From assembly GCA_030530045.1 (NCBI GenBank), contig JAUMVS010000078.1, positions 1 to 6,916 on the forward strand: a stretch of DNA of 6,916 bases, given 5' to 3'. Below are positions 1-4,857 of the stretch, piece by piece. The stretch comes from Phoenicibacter congonensis (GTDB lineage: Bacteria > Actinomycetota > Coriobacteriia > Coriobacteriales > Eggerthellaceae). Numbering within the stretch: the stretch's first letter is position 1; the number at the start of each line of letters is the position of its first letter. The notes beneath the pieces were generated by a model. It had not been told where the DNA came from, made no database searches, and saw only the letters and a program-made list of their open reading frames with translations. The position numbers and the translations under genes were made by a program.

Positions 1-51
1 AGCGAAAAGGACTGCTGCAGCAGGTTTGCAAGAAAAAAAGCGTACAGCCAC
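1..51 (-). CDS. 5' end of an unidentified minus-strand gene (partial, possibly secreted)
   Basis: The gene starts with GTG at 51-49 and runs off the left edge after 17 codons, reading MAVRFFSCKPAAAVLFA. The start is chosen because AAAGGAG (65-59 on the minus strand) sits 7 nt upstream, which is a near-ideal ribosome binding site. The peptide has basic residues at R4 and K9 followed by the hydrophobic run AAAVLFA, so it could open a signal peptide or membrane segment, but too little is visible to say. The same frame stays open upstream to an ATG at 150, which would add 33 residues. That longer start has only a GGAG 9 nt away and would put a strong hairpin inside the coding sequence, so it is less likely. 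Function cannot be assigned. Confidence 0.42.
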   Translation of the reverse strand, partial: MAVRFFSCKPAAAVLFA

Positions 52-66
52 TGGTTTTCTCCTTTG

Positions 67-107
67 GCCAGGGCCCTGTTTTTGCCATCCGGCATCCGGG
101 GCCTGGC
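67..107. other. Strong stem-loop upstream of the left-edge gene
   Basis: GCCAGG (67-72) pairs with CCTGGC (102-107), and CCCT (74-77) with GGGG (98-101, one G-T wobble) after a single bulged base, giving about 10 bp around a 20-nt loop. On the minus strand it ends one or two bases before the AAAGGAG of the left-edge gene, so it would lie in that gene's leader and could affect translation. On the plus strand it is followed by TTTTT (110-114), the form of an intrinsic terminator, but no plus-strand gene is visible ending before it. Which role applies is open. Confidence 0.45.
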
Positions 108-222
108 AGTTTTTCCGTTCCAAAGTACTGAAAAGATACGGCACAAGCATCCTAACAGACTCCGGAACTGCTACACAAGGACAAACCGGTAGTGATGCTC
201 GGCTATTATTGCGGCTGGGCAC

Positions 223-250
223 AAAAAAAGGCGGATAAATCCGCCTTTTT
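223..250. terminator. Bidirectional intrinsic terminator after the lipoprotein gene
   Basis: GGCGGA (230-235) pairs with TCCGCC (240-245) across the 4-nt loop TAAA. The stem is flanked by A7 (223-229) on the left and T5 (246-250) on the right, so a U-run follows the hairpin on either strand. It lies 29 bp beyond the stop of the minus-strand lipoprotein gene and is its natural terminator. It would equally stop any plus-strand transcript entering from the left. Confidence 0.85.
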
Positions 251-278
251 CAATACCTTTCATGAAATGATTATGGTC

Positions 279-716
279 TTAGTCATCCAGTACCAGGGTG
301 TAGCTCTGCACTGCCAGTGGTTTCTCTGACTGCCTGGACATGGCAGAAATGGTATACCGGAACTCGTGAGGACCTGGCTTTATGCTGGGCGGGCACGGCC
401 CGCGATAGGAATTAACCAGGGCGCCTTCGGGAATTACATCCGCATTGTCTTCGTTGCGCCCGGAACAGTTCCATCGGCCACCGCCCAGATACTGGACCGG
501 GCTCTCTGCCGTTGTCACCCTGACTTCAAAATACTGTGTTTCCCGTGGGGCGTTATAGACGGTTATTTCCGGAGAAATGCGGGAACAGCGGTGCATGTCG
601 CCAAAATTTACCGACACATACATGTCCTGCTCTGTTGTGCTGTCTGTGCTGCTGCAGCCGCCAAGGCAAAACGCACTAATCAGCAGGCATGCTGCTGCAC
701 GGCCAAAATGATGCAT
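279..716 (-). CDS. PEBP-like (YbhB/Raf-kinase-inhibitor-like) lipoprotein
   Basis: Predicted lipoprotein of 145 residues. A short n-region (MHHFGR) is followed by a hydrophobic stretch and the lipobox LGGC, with C21 the likely lipidated residue, so it should be exported and membrane-anchored. The mature part resembles the phosphatidylethanolamine-binding protein fold: SPEITVYNAP near 48-57 matches the family's SP-x-W-x-x-x-P segment, and YRGPCPP (104-110) followed by PGPH (114-117) matches its signature Y-x-GPCPP...GPH region. The acidic DPDAP-type segment and the HW pair of the usual anion pocket are not evident, so ligand binding may differ. Extra Cys residues are C44, C84 and C108. GGAGG lies 7 nt before this ATG and only 4 nt before an adjacent ATG at 719. 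A farther in-frame start at 866 would bury the signal peptide and is rejected. The gene is single, diverges from the aminotransferase gene and ends in its own terminator. Its role is unknown. Confidence 0.75.
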   Translation of the reverse strand: MHHFGRAAACLLISAFCLGGCSSTDSTTEQDMYVSVNFGDMHRCSRISPEITVYNAPRETQYFEVRVTTAESPVQYLGGGRWNCSGRNEDNADVIPEGALVNSYRGPCPPSIKPGPHEFRYTISAMSRQSEKPLAVQSYTLVLDD

Positions 717-747
717 CATAACCCCTCCACTGTTTGCTAATAGGTGT

Positions 748-774
748 TTTATCCCAAAGAGATCCTTATTACAA
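748..774 (-). promoter_or_regulatory. Candidate promoter of the lipoprotein gene
   Basis: On the minus strand, TTGTAA (774-769) and GATAAA (753-748) are each 4/6 matches to the -35 and -10 consensus, separated by a short 15-bp spacer. The position would give a leader of about 25 nt, which is sensible, but the match is weak. Confidence 0.25.
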
Positions 775-776
775 GA

Positions 777-793
777 ACGAAGATCTTCTTCGT
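777..793. repeat. 17-bp dyad, ACGAAGA-TCT-TCTTCGT
   Basis: Perfect 7-bp arms (777-783 and 787-793) surround a 3-bp centre. It abuts the upstream side of the candidate lipoprotein promoter, where an activator or repressor could bind. No known regulator motif is recognised. Confidence 0.4.
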
Positions 794-803
794 GCATTCC
801 TTC

Positions 804-841
804 GGCAGTACCAGATCTTTCCTGCTGCTGGTACGTCTGCC
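804..841. repeat. Stem-loop-forming inverted repeat in the divergent spacer
   Basis: GGCAGTACCAG (804-814) pairs with CTGGTA (828-833) plus CTGCC (837-841), giving 11 bp interrupted by a 3-nt bulge (834-836) with a 13-nt loop. There is no adjacent T-run, so it is not a terminator. It could be a regulatory dyad between the two divergent genes or part of an untranslated leader. Confidence 0.4.
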
Positions 842-923
842 AGGGCAATGCCTTTTTATCCTCCATCTGCCCGGAGCCCCTTGCATTTACCCCTTCCCTG
901 CAAGGTTCCCCTTCGTATGCTCA

Positions 924-950
924 TTGACAAGGGTACTGCATCAGTAGAAA
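924..950 (+). promoter_or_regulatory. Candidate promoter of the aminotransferase gene
   Basis: TTGACA (924-929) is a perfect -35 match. The best -10 candidate is TAGAAA (945-950, 4/6) at a short 15-bp spacing. If used, it would give a leader of roughly 105-110 nt containing the hairpins at 963-990, 997-1027 and 1028-1043. The -10 is poor, so the assignment is tentative. Confidence 0.3.
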
Positions 951-962
951 AAGGAACAAGGC

Positions 963-990
963 AAACAGTCTTTGAAAGACACGTTTTTTT
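963..990 (+). promoter_or_regulatory. Terminator-like hairpin in the aminotransferase leader (possible attenuator)
   Basis: GTCTT (968-972) pairs with AAGAC (976-980) around TGA, and AAAC (963-966) can add pairing with GTTT (983-986) across a small internal loop. T7 (984-990) follows on the plus strand. The stem is short and AT-rich, so termination would be inefficient. It lies 74 nt before the aminotransferase start and downstream of the candidate promoter, as an attenuator would. Confidence 0.3.
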
Positions 991-996
991 CGCACA

Positions 997-1043
997 TGGA
1001 GAAAATACGGAGGCCGCGCCTTCTCCACGGCATATGCCGGCAT
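997..1043. repeat. Consecutive inverted repeats just before the aminotransferase start
   Basis: TGGAGAA (997-1003) pairs with TTCTCCA (1021-1027), with a small inner stem GGC/GCC (1012-1014, 1018-1020). Directly after it come the 12-bp palindrome CGGCATATGCCG (1028-1039) and an overlapping 10-bp palindrome ATGCCGGCAT (1034-1043). They end about 10 nt before the GGAAG ribosome binding site, so they could act as RNA hairpins controlling translation or as a DNA operator. No known regulator motif is recognised. Confidence 0.4.
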
Positions 1044-1063
1044 ACTGAGCGCGGAAGCAGTCT

Positions 1064-2254
1064 ATGCAGCTTCTTTCCCAAGCAGTCCATGGCTACCTGG
1101 CCAATTCATCAATGATCCGCCGCATGTTTGAGGCAGGTATCGAGCTTCGCAAGAAATACGGCCCCGAGAATGTTTATGACTTCTCTCTGGGCAACCCGGA
1201 TCTTCCCGCCCCTGCTGAGGTCGTTGAAGGCCTGAAGGCCTTTGCCAAGACAGCAGACCAGCCCTTTGCCTTCGGATACACGCCCAATGCCGGGGCACCT
1301 TTTGCCCGCGAGGCACTGGCCGCATGGCTCAGCAAGGATCAGGGCGTACATCTGGAAGCCAGCGATGTCATTATCAGTGTCGGTGCCGCCAGCGCACTCA
1401 ATGCTGTTTTCAAGGCTATATTCAACCCCGGCGAGGAACTTCTGACCTTCGCCCCCTACTTTGTGGAATACGGCTTTTATGTCTCCAACCACGGCGGCGT
1501 CCTGAAAACAGTGCCCAGCAAGAAGGACACCTTTGCTCCTGACACAGCCGCCCTTGAAAAAGCCATCTCTGCCAAAACAAGGGCTGTGCTCATCAACTCC
1601 CCGCACAACCCCACGGGTGCCGTCTACACAGAGGATGAGATCAAGGAAATTTGCGCCCTGCTTGAGCGCAAGTCCAAGGAATACGATCATCCCATCTGGC
1701 TTATTTCCGATGAGCCGTACCGCTTCCTGGCCTATGACGGCGTCACTGTTCCCTCAGTGCTGCCCCTGTACCAGTATGCCATCTGCGTAAGCTCCTTCTC
1801 AAAGAACCTGTCGCTTCCTGGTGAACGGGTCGGATATGCGGCCGTCTCACCGCTTCTTGAGAACAGGGACGAGCTGATGGCAGCCCTTACCCTGACCAAC
1901 CGCATTCTGGGCTACGTCAACGCACCAATTATCGGCCAGCACATAATGGTAGCTGCCCTTGGTGCCAGCGTCGATGTGGACATCTATACAAAGCGCCGTA
2001 ACGCCATGGCCGAGGTCCTTACTGACGCAGGCTACGAATTCTCTATGCCCAAGGGTGCTTTTTACTTCTTCCCGAAAGCCCCGGGCGGCGATGACAAGGC
2101 CTTTATCGAGCAGCTGACCAAGGAATGCGTCCTTGGCGTCCCGGGCTCAGGCTTCGGATGCCCCGGCTACTTCCGCCTGGCCTTCTGTGTCGATGAAAAG
2201 GTCATCAGGGGGTCTGCAAAGGGATTTGCAAACGCCCGCAAGAAGTTTGCCTAG
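1064..2254 (+). CDS. PLP-dependent class I/II aminotransferase (AspB/AspC-like)
   Basis: Complete fold-type I aminotransferase of 396 residues, a normal length. It should move an amino group between an amino acid and a 2-oxo acid using pyridoxal phosphate in the cytoplasm. Visible motifs in order are FSLGNPDLPAP (40-50), a substrate-domain segment; NSPHNPTG (178-185) with N182; SDEPYR (215-220) with D216, which pairs with the PLP ring nitrogen, and Y219; SFSKNLSLPGERVGY (244-258) with the Schiff-base lysine K247 and the phosphate-binding R255; and YFRLAF (369-374) with R371, which binds the substrate carboxylate. The amino donor cannot be read from sequence; aspartate or an aromatic amino acid is plausible for this subgroup. 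The ATG at 1064 has GGAAG 6 nt upstream. The gene stands alone, with a structured leader and a strong terminator. It converges on aroQ, which hints at, but does not prove, a link to aromatic amino acid synthesis. Confidence 0.93.
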   Translation: MQLLSQAVHGYLANSSMIRRMFEAGIELRKKYGPENVYDFSLGNPDLPAPAEVVEGLKAFAKTADQPFAFGYTPNAGAPFAREALAAWLSKDQGVHLEASDVIISVGAASALNAVFKAIFNPGEELLTFAPYFVEYGFYVSNHGGVLKTVPSKKDTFAPDTAALEKAISAKTRAVLINSPHNPTGAVYTEDEIKEICALLERKSKEYDHPIWLISDEPYRFLAYDGVTVPSVLPLYQYAICVSSFSKNLSLPGERVGYAAVSPLLENRDELMAALTLTNRILGYVNAPIIGQHIMVAALGASVDVDIYTKRRNAMAEVLTDAGYEFSMPKGAFYFFPKAPGGDDKAFIEQLTKECVLGVPGSGFGCPGYFRLAFCVDEKVIRGSAKGFANARKKFA

Positions 2255-2274
2255 CCCTTCTCTGTTTCAATTGT

Positions 2275-2322
2275 ACAGCCTGCCCTGCTCTTTAATGGGA
2301 GCGGAGCAGGCTGTTCTTTTTT
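2275..2322 (+). terminator. Intrinsic terminator of the aminotransferase gene
   Basis: ACAGCCTGC (2275-2283) pairs perfectly with GCAGGCTGT (2306-2314). The stem continues imperfectly to GCTC (2287-2290) and GAGC (2299-2302), and T6 follows at 2317-2322. It starts 20 nt after the stop codon and finishes four bases short of the aroQ stop on the other strand. There is no T-run in the minus direction, so it serves only the plus strand and aroQ has no obvious terminator of its own. Confidence 0.9.
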
Positions 2323-2326
2323 AGCA

Positions 2327-2779
2327 CTACACAGATCTTTCCAGCACCACCTGGTGCAGGGCTTTCAGGCCCAGCACATAGCTGTTGATGCCAAAGCCGG
2401 CTATGGTGCCGCAGCAGGCCGGAGCAATCACGGATACATGACGAAAGGATTCTCGTCCTGCCACATGCGACATATGCACTTCCACCACGGGCACGGACAA
2501 GATGTCCAAAGCATCGAGCAGGCCGTAGCTGTAATGCGTCCAGGCACCTGCATTGATAACAACACCCTTGGTCCCGTCGTCCAGGGCCTGGTGAATGCGC
2601 TCGGCCATCAGGCCTTCCACATTGGTCTGAAATATATCCAGCTGTACGCCGAGGTTCTGCGCCTCTGTATACAGGGCCTTGTTGATATCATCGAGGGTGG
2701 CTGTGCCATACACCCTGGCATCACGCCGCCCGAACATATTCAGATTAATACCGTGAAGTATAAGGTAGTCATGGGACAT
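2327..2779 (-). CDS. aroQ: Type II 3-dehydroquinate dehydratase
   Basis: Converts 3-dehydroquinate to 3-dehydroshikimate, the third step of the shikimate pathway, in the cytoplasm; the family usually forms a dodecamer. The 150-residue length is typical. The residues known for catalysis and binding all appear in register: N12 in GINLN, R19 and the catalytic Y24 in RRDARVYG on the mobile lid, N76 and H82 in INAGAWTHYS, E100 and catalytic H102 in VVEVHMS, and R109 in GRESFRH. The usual GPNLN reads GINLN here, and the common SNHEG reads TNVEG. The ATG at 2779 is chosen because AGGAG lies 6 nt upstream; a start 18 codons earlier would run through that site and precede the conserved fold. The gene has its own promoter and structured leader, converges with the aminotransferase and is divergent from the hdr operon. 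Confidence 0.94.
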   Translation of the reverse strand: MSHDYLILHGINLNMFGRRDARVYGTATLDDINKALYTEAQNLGVQLDIFQTNVEGLMAERIHQALDDGTKGVVINAGAWTHYSYGLLDALDILSVPVVEVHMSHVAGRESFRHVSVIAPACCGTIAGFGINSYVLGLKALHQVVLERSV

Positions 2780-2785
2780 AAAAGG

Positions 2786-2790
2786 CTCCT
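2786..2790 (-). promoter_or_regulatory. Ribosome binding site fixing the aroQ start
   Basis: AGGAG on the minus strand lies 6 nt before the ATG at 2779. It settles the start against the longer in-frame alternative at 2833. Confidence 0.85.
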
Positions 2791-2803
2791 GTGTATGCTG
2801 CCT

Positions 2804-2837
2804 GCTTTTGCCAGATGCCGTCAGCAGCCGCAAAAGC
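2804..2837 (-). repeat. Stem-loop in the aroQ leader
   Basis: GCTTTTGC (2804-2811) and GCAAAAGC (2830-2837) form a perfect 8-bp inverted repeat with an 18-nt loop. It sits between the predicted transcription start and the ribosome binding site. No long T-run follows it, so it is not a terminator; it may influence translation or mRNA stability. Confidence 0.4.
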
Positions 2838-2859
2838 CCGGAAAATAGATTACAGATGG

Positions 2860-2879
2860 TCCTGCCGCCAGAGGCAGGA
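2860..2879 (-). repeat. 5'-terminal hairpin of the aroQ transcript
   Basis: TCCTGCC (2860-2866) and GGCAGGA (2873-2879) form a perfect 7-bp stem with a 6-nt loop. The predicted start point, near 2880 on the minus strand, places this hairpin at the extreme 5' end of the mRNA, a position that commonly protects transcripts from decay. Confidence 0.45.
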
Positions 2880-2886
2880 ATGGCGT

Positions 2887-2915
2887 TTTATAAGGCAGCT
2901 GCTGTATAAACTCAA
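2887..2915 (-). promoter_or_regulatory. Sigma-70-type promoter of aroQ
   Basis: On the minus strand, TTGAGT (2915-2910, 4/6) and TATAAA (2892-2887, 5/6) are separated by exactly 17 bp. Transcription should start near 2880, about 100 nt before the aroQ ATG. This is the best-looking promoter in the window. Confidence 0.6.
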
Positions 2916-3189
2916 ACCCGTATCTGAGACTCTGCCTGCACCACAGATCCACGTGCGTCACAGAAGCAGAAAAACAAAAAGAGAGAGACGCAGCTGTGAC
3001 ACTTCCTGCAATATAGCTGGCCATACACAGTTCTTTATGAAAACGATCCCGTGCCAGACAAAAAGAAAGGGGCACAGCTGTAAAGATCTTGGGAAAATCT
3101 GCACAAAGCAGACTGCATACTGTTCTGAGCCCACGTGCATAAAAGAACGAGATCTCATAAGATAAGCAGAACAGTATTCAATTATTGCT
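2916..3189. other. Non-coding divergent spacer with an 11-bp inverted repeat (3117-3177)
   Basis: No convincing gene is found here. The open frames lack ribosome binding sites, are unusually rich in Cys, Arg and Lys or in hydrophobic residues, and overlap each other on both strands. The one clear structure is ATACTGTTCTG (3117-3127) with its exact complement CAGAACAGTAT (3167-3177), separated by 39 bp that include the small palindromes CACGTG (3132-3137) and GAGATCTC (3149-3156). It could be a pair of operator half-sites or a long hairpin upstream of the hdr promoter. Confidence 0.45.
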
Positions 3190-3232
3190 AGTAACATTTT
3201 TTTTCGTTATTGTTACTTGTTAAATCTTTAAT
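3190..3232 (+). promoter_or_regulatory. Candidate promoter and operator region of the hdr operon
   Basis: An AT-rich block contains TTTAAT (3227-3232), a 5/6 match to the -10 box, with a weak TCGTTA (3204-3209) 17 bp upstream. AGTAACA (3190-3196) and TGTTACT (3211-3217) form a perfect 7-bp inverted repeat with a 14-bp spacer across the -35 region. Two TTGTTA copies lie in tandem at 3210-3215 and 3217-3222. The second begins TTGTTAAATCTTTAAT, which partly resembles the Rex consensus (TTGTTAA-N4-TTAACAA), but its right half matches at only four of seven positions. NADH-responsive Rex control is known or predicted for flx-hdr clusters in Desulfovibrio, so the site is worth noting. The leader would be about 120 nt. 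Confidence 0.4.
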
Positions 3233-3321
3233 TTCCTGATTTGCCACAGATTCTTACCCGTACCGGAAGGGACCATGGCAAAACACGACAACCCTTTCTC
3301 AGAGTAAATTCACGGGTCTGT

Positions 3322-3337
3322 GCTGCCACAAGGCAGC
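3322..3337 (+). repeat. Small hairpin in the hdrC leader
   Basis: GCTGCC (3322-3327) and GGCAGC (3332-3337) pair perfectly around the tetraloop ACAA. It is 13 nt before the hdrC ribosome binding site and has no T-run. It may stabilise the leader or modulate translation. Confidence 0.4.
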
Positions 3338-3350
3338 TCTGCATTCCCTG

Positions 3351-3355
3351 AGGAG
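3351..3355 (+). promoter_or_regulatory. Ribosome binding site fixing the hdrC start
   Basis: AGGAG lies 6 nt before the ATG at 3362. It decides this start over the in-frame GTG at 3320, which has no such site. Confidence 0.85.
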
Positions 3356-3361
3356 CTCCAC

Positions 3362-3949
3362 ATGCCAGATATGCCACTAGACATCGTCCGCTCACAGGAC
3401 CCTGACTTCATCAGACAAGTTGAAGCCAGAAGCGGACAGACCATTTCCAGCTGTTACCAGTGTGGAAACTGTACTGCCAGCTGCCCGGCAGCCTTTACCT
3501 ACGACATGCAGCCTAACCAGGTGATGCGGGCTGTCCAGCTGGGGCTAAGAAAACAGCTTTTGCACTCTGAAGCTATCTGGATGTGCCTGTCCTGTTCCAC
3601 CTGTTCCCTGCGCTGCCCCAACAATATTGATGTAGCCTCAGTCATGGAAACCCTGCGCCATATGGCCCGCGAGGAAGGCTGCATCAAGGTGGGACACATG
3701 AACAAGTTCTGGCTGTCCTTCTTGAACACAGTAAAACTTTTCGGCCGTAGTTTTGAAATAGGCACTATGGCTCTCTATATGCTTCGCTCACTGCGTATCT
3801 ACACAGACGTCGATCTTGCTCCATCTGCTCTTGCCAAACGCAAGCTTGGCTTCAAGCCTCATGTTATTCCCAATGAAGGTGCCAAGGCTGTAGGACGTAT
3901 CTTTAAGAAATATAAGGAGCGTTGCCAGCGGGAAGGAGTCCGTCCATGA
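3362..3949 (+). CDS. hdrC: Heterodisulfide reductase subunit C (soluble iron-sulfur subunit)
   Basis: Electron-relay subunit of a cytoplasmic heterodisulfide-reductase-type complex, passing electrons from HdrA to HdrB. The 195-residue protein carries two complete [4Fe-4S] motifs, each C-x2-C-x2-C-x3-C-P: C31/C34/C37/C41 and C75/C78/C81/C85. This is the usual architecture of HdrC. The segment after residue 110 has amphipathic stretches (for example 115-147) but no clear transmembrane helix, and no cytochrome b (HdrE) is fused or adjacent, so a soluble complex is expected. The ATG at 3362 is preceded by a strong ribosome binding site; 14 extra upstream codons are possible in frame but unsupported. 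The stop overlaps the hdrB start as ATGA, implying translational coupling. It is the first gene of the operon. An HdrC-like role in another disulfide reductase is the only real alternative. Confidence 0.92.
   Translation: MPDMPLDIVRSQDPDFIRQVEARSGQTISSCYQCGNCTASCPAAFTYDMQPNQVMRAVQLGLRKQLLHSEAIWMCLSCSTCSLRCPNNIDVASVMETLRHMAREEGCIKVGHMNKFWLSFLNTVKLFGRSFEIGTMALYMLRSLRIYTDVDLAPSALAKRKLGFKPHVIPNEGAKAVGRIFKKYKERCQREGVRP
3932..3938 (+). promoter_or_regulatory. Ribosome binding site fixing the hdrB start, inside hdrC
   Basis: GAAGGAG in the last codons of hdrC lies 7 nt before the ATG at 3946. It favours that start over the in-frame TTG at 3922. Confidence 0.8.
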
Positions 3950-4857
3950 ATATAGCCTACTATCCGGGGTGTTCTGCCAAAGGCTCGTCTCTTGACTATG
4001 AACTCTCCACTGTTGCGGTCTGCAATGAACTGGGGATTCAGTCAGTAGAAGTGCCTGACTGGAACTGTTGCGGCTCTACGCCCGCCCATGCTGTCAGCAC
4101 CGAGCTTTCAGCAGCCCTATGCGTGCGCAACCTTGTGCAGGCGACAAAGGTCAGTGCAGACATCGTCATGACCCCGTGTCCGTCCTGTCTTTCCAATATG
4201 AAGCACGCCAGAAAGCGCATGGAGAATCCTGAATTCCGCGCCCGCGTTGACGAGCTGCTTGACGAGCCTGCGCCTCAGGACCTGCCCGACACGACATCCG
4301 TCATGCAGATGATAGGCAAACTCTGCGACGATGAGGCCATTAAGGCACATGCAGTCAACTCCCTTTCAGGCATAAAGATTGCGCCTTACTACGGCTGCCT
4401 CATGAGCCGTCCTGCCGAGCTCATGCAGTTCGGCGATCCCGAGAACCCCACGCTCATGGAAAAACTGCTGGCTGCCTGTGGTGCTGACGATATTCTGGAT
4501 TTCCCTCTTAAGACAGAATGCTGCGGTGCTTCCGCCGGCATTCCCCACCGTCCGCTCACAGCAGTAAACTCAGGCCGCATCCTTGAGCTGGCAACCAGGA
4601 TGGAGGCAGACTGCATCGCCGTCTGCTGTCCCCTCTGCCAGATGAACCTGGATCTGCGCCAGAAGCAGGCCGGCAGCGCCATGGGAACCAAATTTGAGAT
4701 GCCGGTTCTCTATTACAGCCAGCTTATGGGACTGGCCTTCGGCATCAGCGAAAACAGGCTCGGACTTGACAAGCTTATTGTCTATCCCAAGCGCCTTCTG
4801 GCAAAAATCAGGGCTCTCAACACGGCTGCAAAAATCAAGCAAGGAGGCCAGGCATGA
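3946..4857 (+). CDS. hdrB: Heterodisulfide reductase subunit B (CCG-domain catalytic subunit)
   Basis: Catalytic subunit that reduces a disulfide on non-cubane [4Fe-4S] clusters. It has 303 residues, the usual length, with two CCG domains. The first is C9, C41-C42, C78-x2-C81, with 31 and 35 residues between the groups, exactly the family spacing. The second is C151, C192-C193, C228-x2-C231, with spacings of 40 and 34 residues; C227 is an extra neighbouring Cys. Both cluster sites are therefore intact. In methanogens the substrate is CoM-S-S-CoB; bacteria of the suspected type lack these cofactors, so the physiological disulfide here is unknown (DsrC-type disulfides have been proposed for related systems). 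The start overlaps the hdrC stop (ATGA) and the stop overlaps the hdrA start in the same way. A glycolate-oxidase or fumarate-reductase CCG protein is unlikely given the neighbours. Confidence 0.93.
   Translation: MNIAYYPGCSAKGSSLDYELSTVAVCNELGIQSVEVPDWNCCGSTPAHAVSTELSAALCVRNLVQATKVSADIVMTPCPSCLSNMKHARKRMENPEFRARVDELLDEPAPQDLPDTTSVMQMIGKLCDDEAIKAHAVNSLSGIKIAPYYGCLMSRPAELMQFGDPENPTLMEKLLAACGADDILDFPLKTECCGASAGIPHRPLTAVNSGRILELATRMEADCIAVCCPLCQMNLDLRQKQAGSAMGTKFEMPVLYYSQLMGLAFGISENRLGLDKLIVYPKRLLAKIRALNTAAKIKQGGQA

Noticed and set aside
26..238. Plus-strand TTG frame of 70 codons at the left edge
   Set aside because: No ribosome binding site, runs through two hairpins, and the minus-strand start with AAAGGAG explains the edge better.
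366..740. Plus-strand frame of 124 codons opposite the lipoprotein
   Set aside because: Antisense to a gene with a convincing signal peptide and PEBP motifs; it has no recognisable features.
734..1048. Plus-strand open frame of 104 codons in the divergent spacer, with an overlapping 67-codon frame
   Set aside because: No ribosome binding site, Pro/Arg-rich low-complexity composition, and it overlaps the lipoprotein promoter region and several dyads.
1109..1690. Minus-strand frame of 193 codons
   Set aside because: Lies wholly opposite the aminotransferase, whose motifs are complete; composition is typical of an antisense shadow.
2833..2833. Longer aroQ start 18 codons upstream
   Set aside because: It would translate through the AGGAG that serves the ATG at 2779 and adds residues outside the conserved AroQ fold.
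2354..2848. Plus-strand frame of 164 codons
   Set aside because: Antisense to aroQ, rich in His and Gly as expected from the complementary codons.
2896..3079. Three CAGCTG motifs near 2896, 2991 and 3074 as a spaced repeat
   Set aside because: A six-base palindrome recurring three times with unequal spacing and no shared flanks is not significant.
2791..3165. Plus-strand frame of 124 codons and minus-strand frames at 2821-3075 and 2958-3197
   Set aside because: They overlap one another on both strands, lack ribosome binding sites, and show Cys/Lys/Arg-rich or random hydrophobic composition; the region also carries the aroQ promoter.
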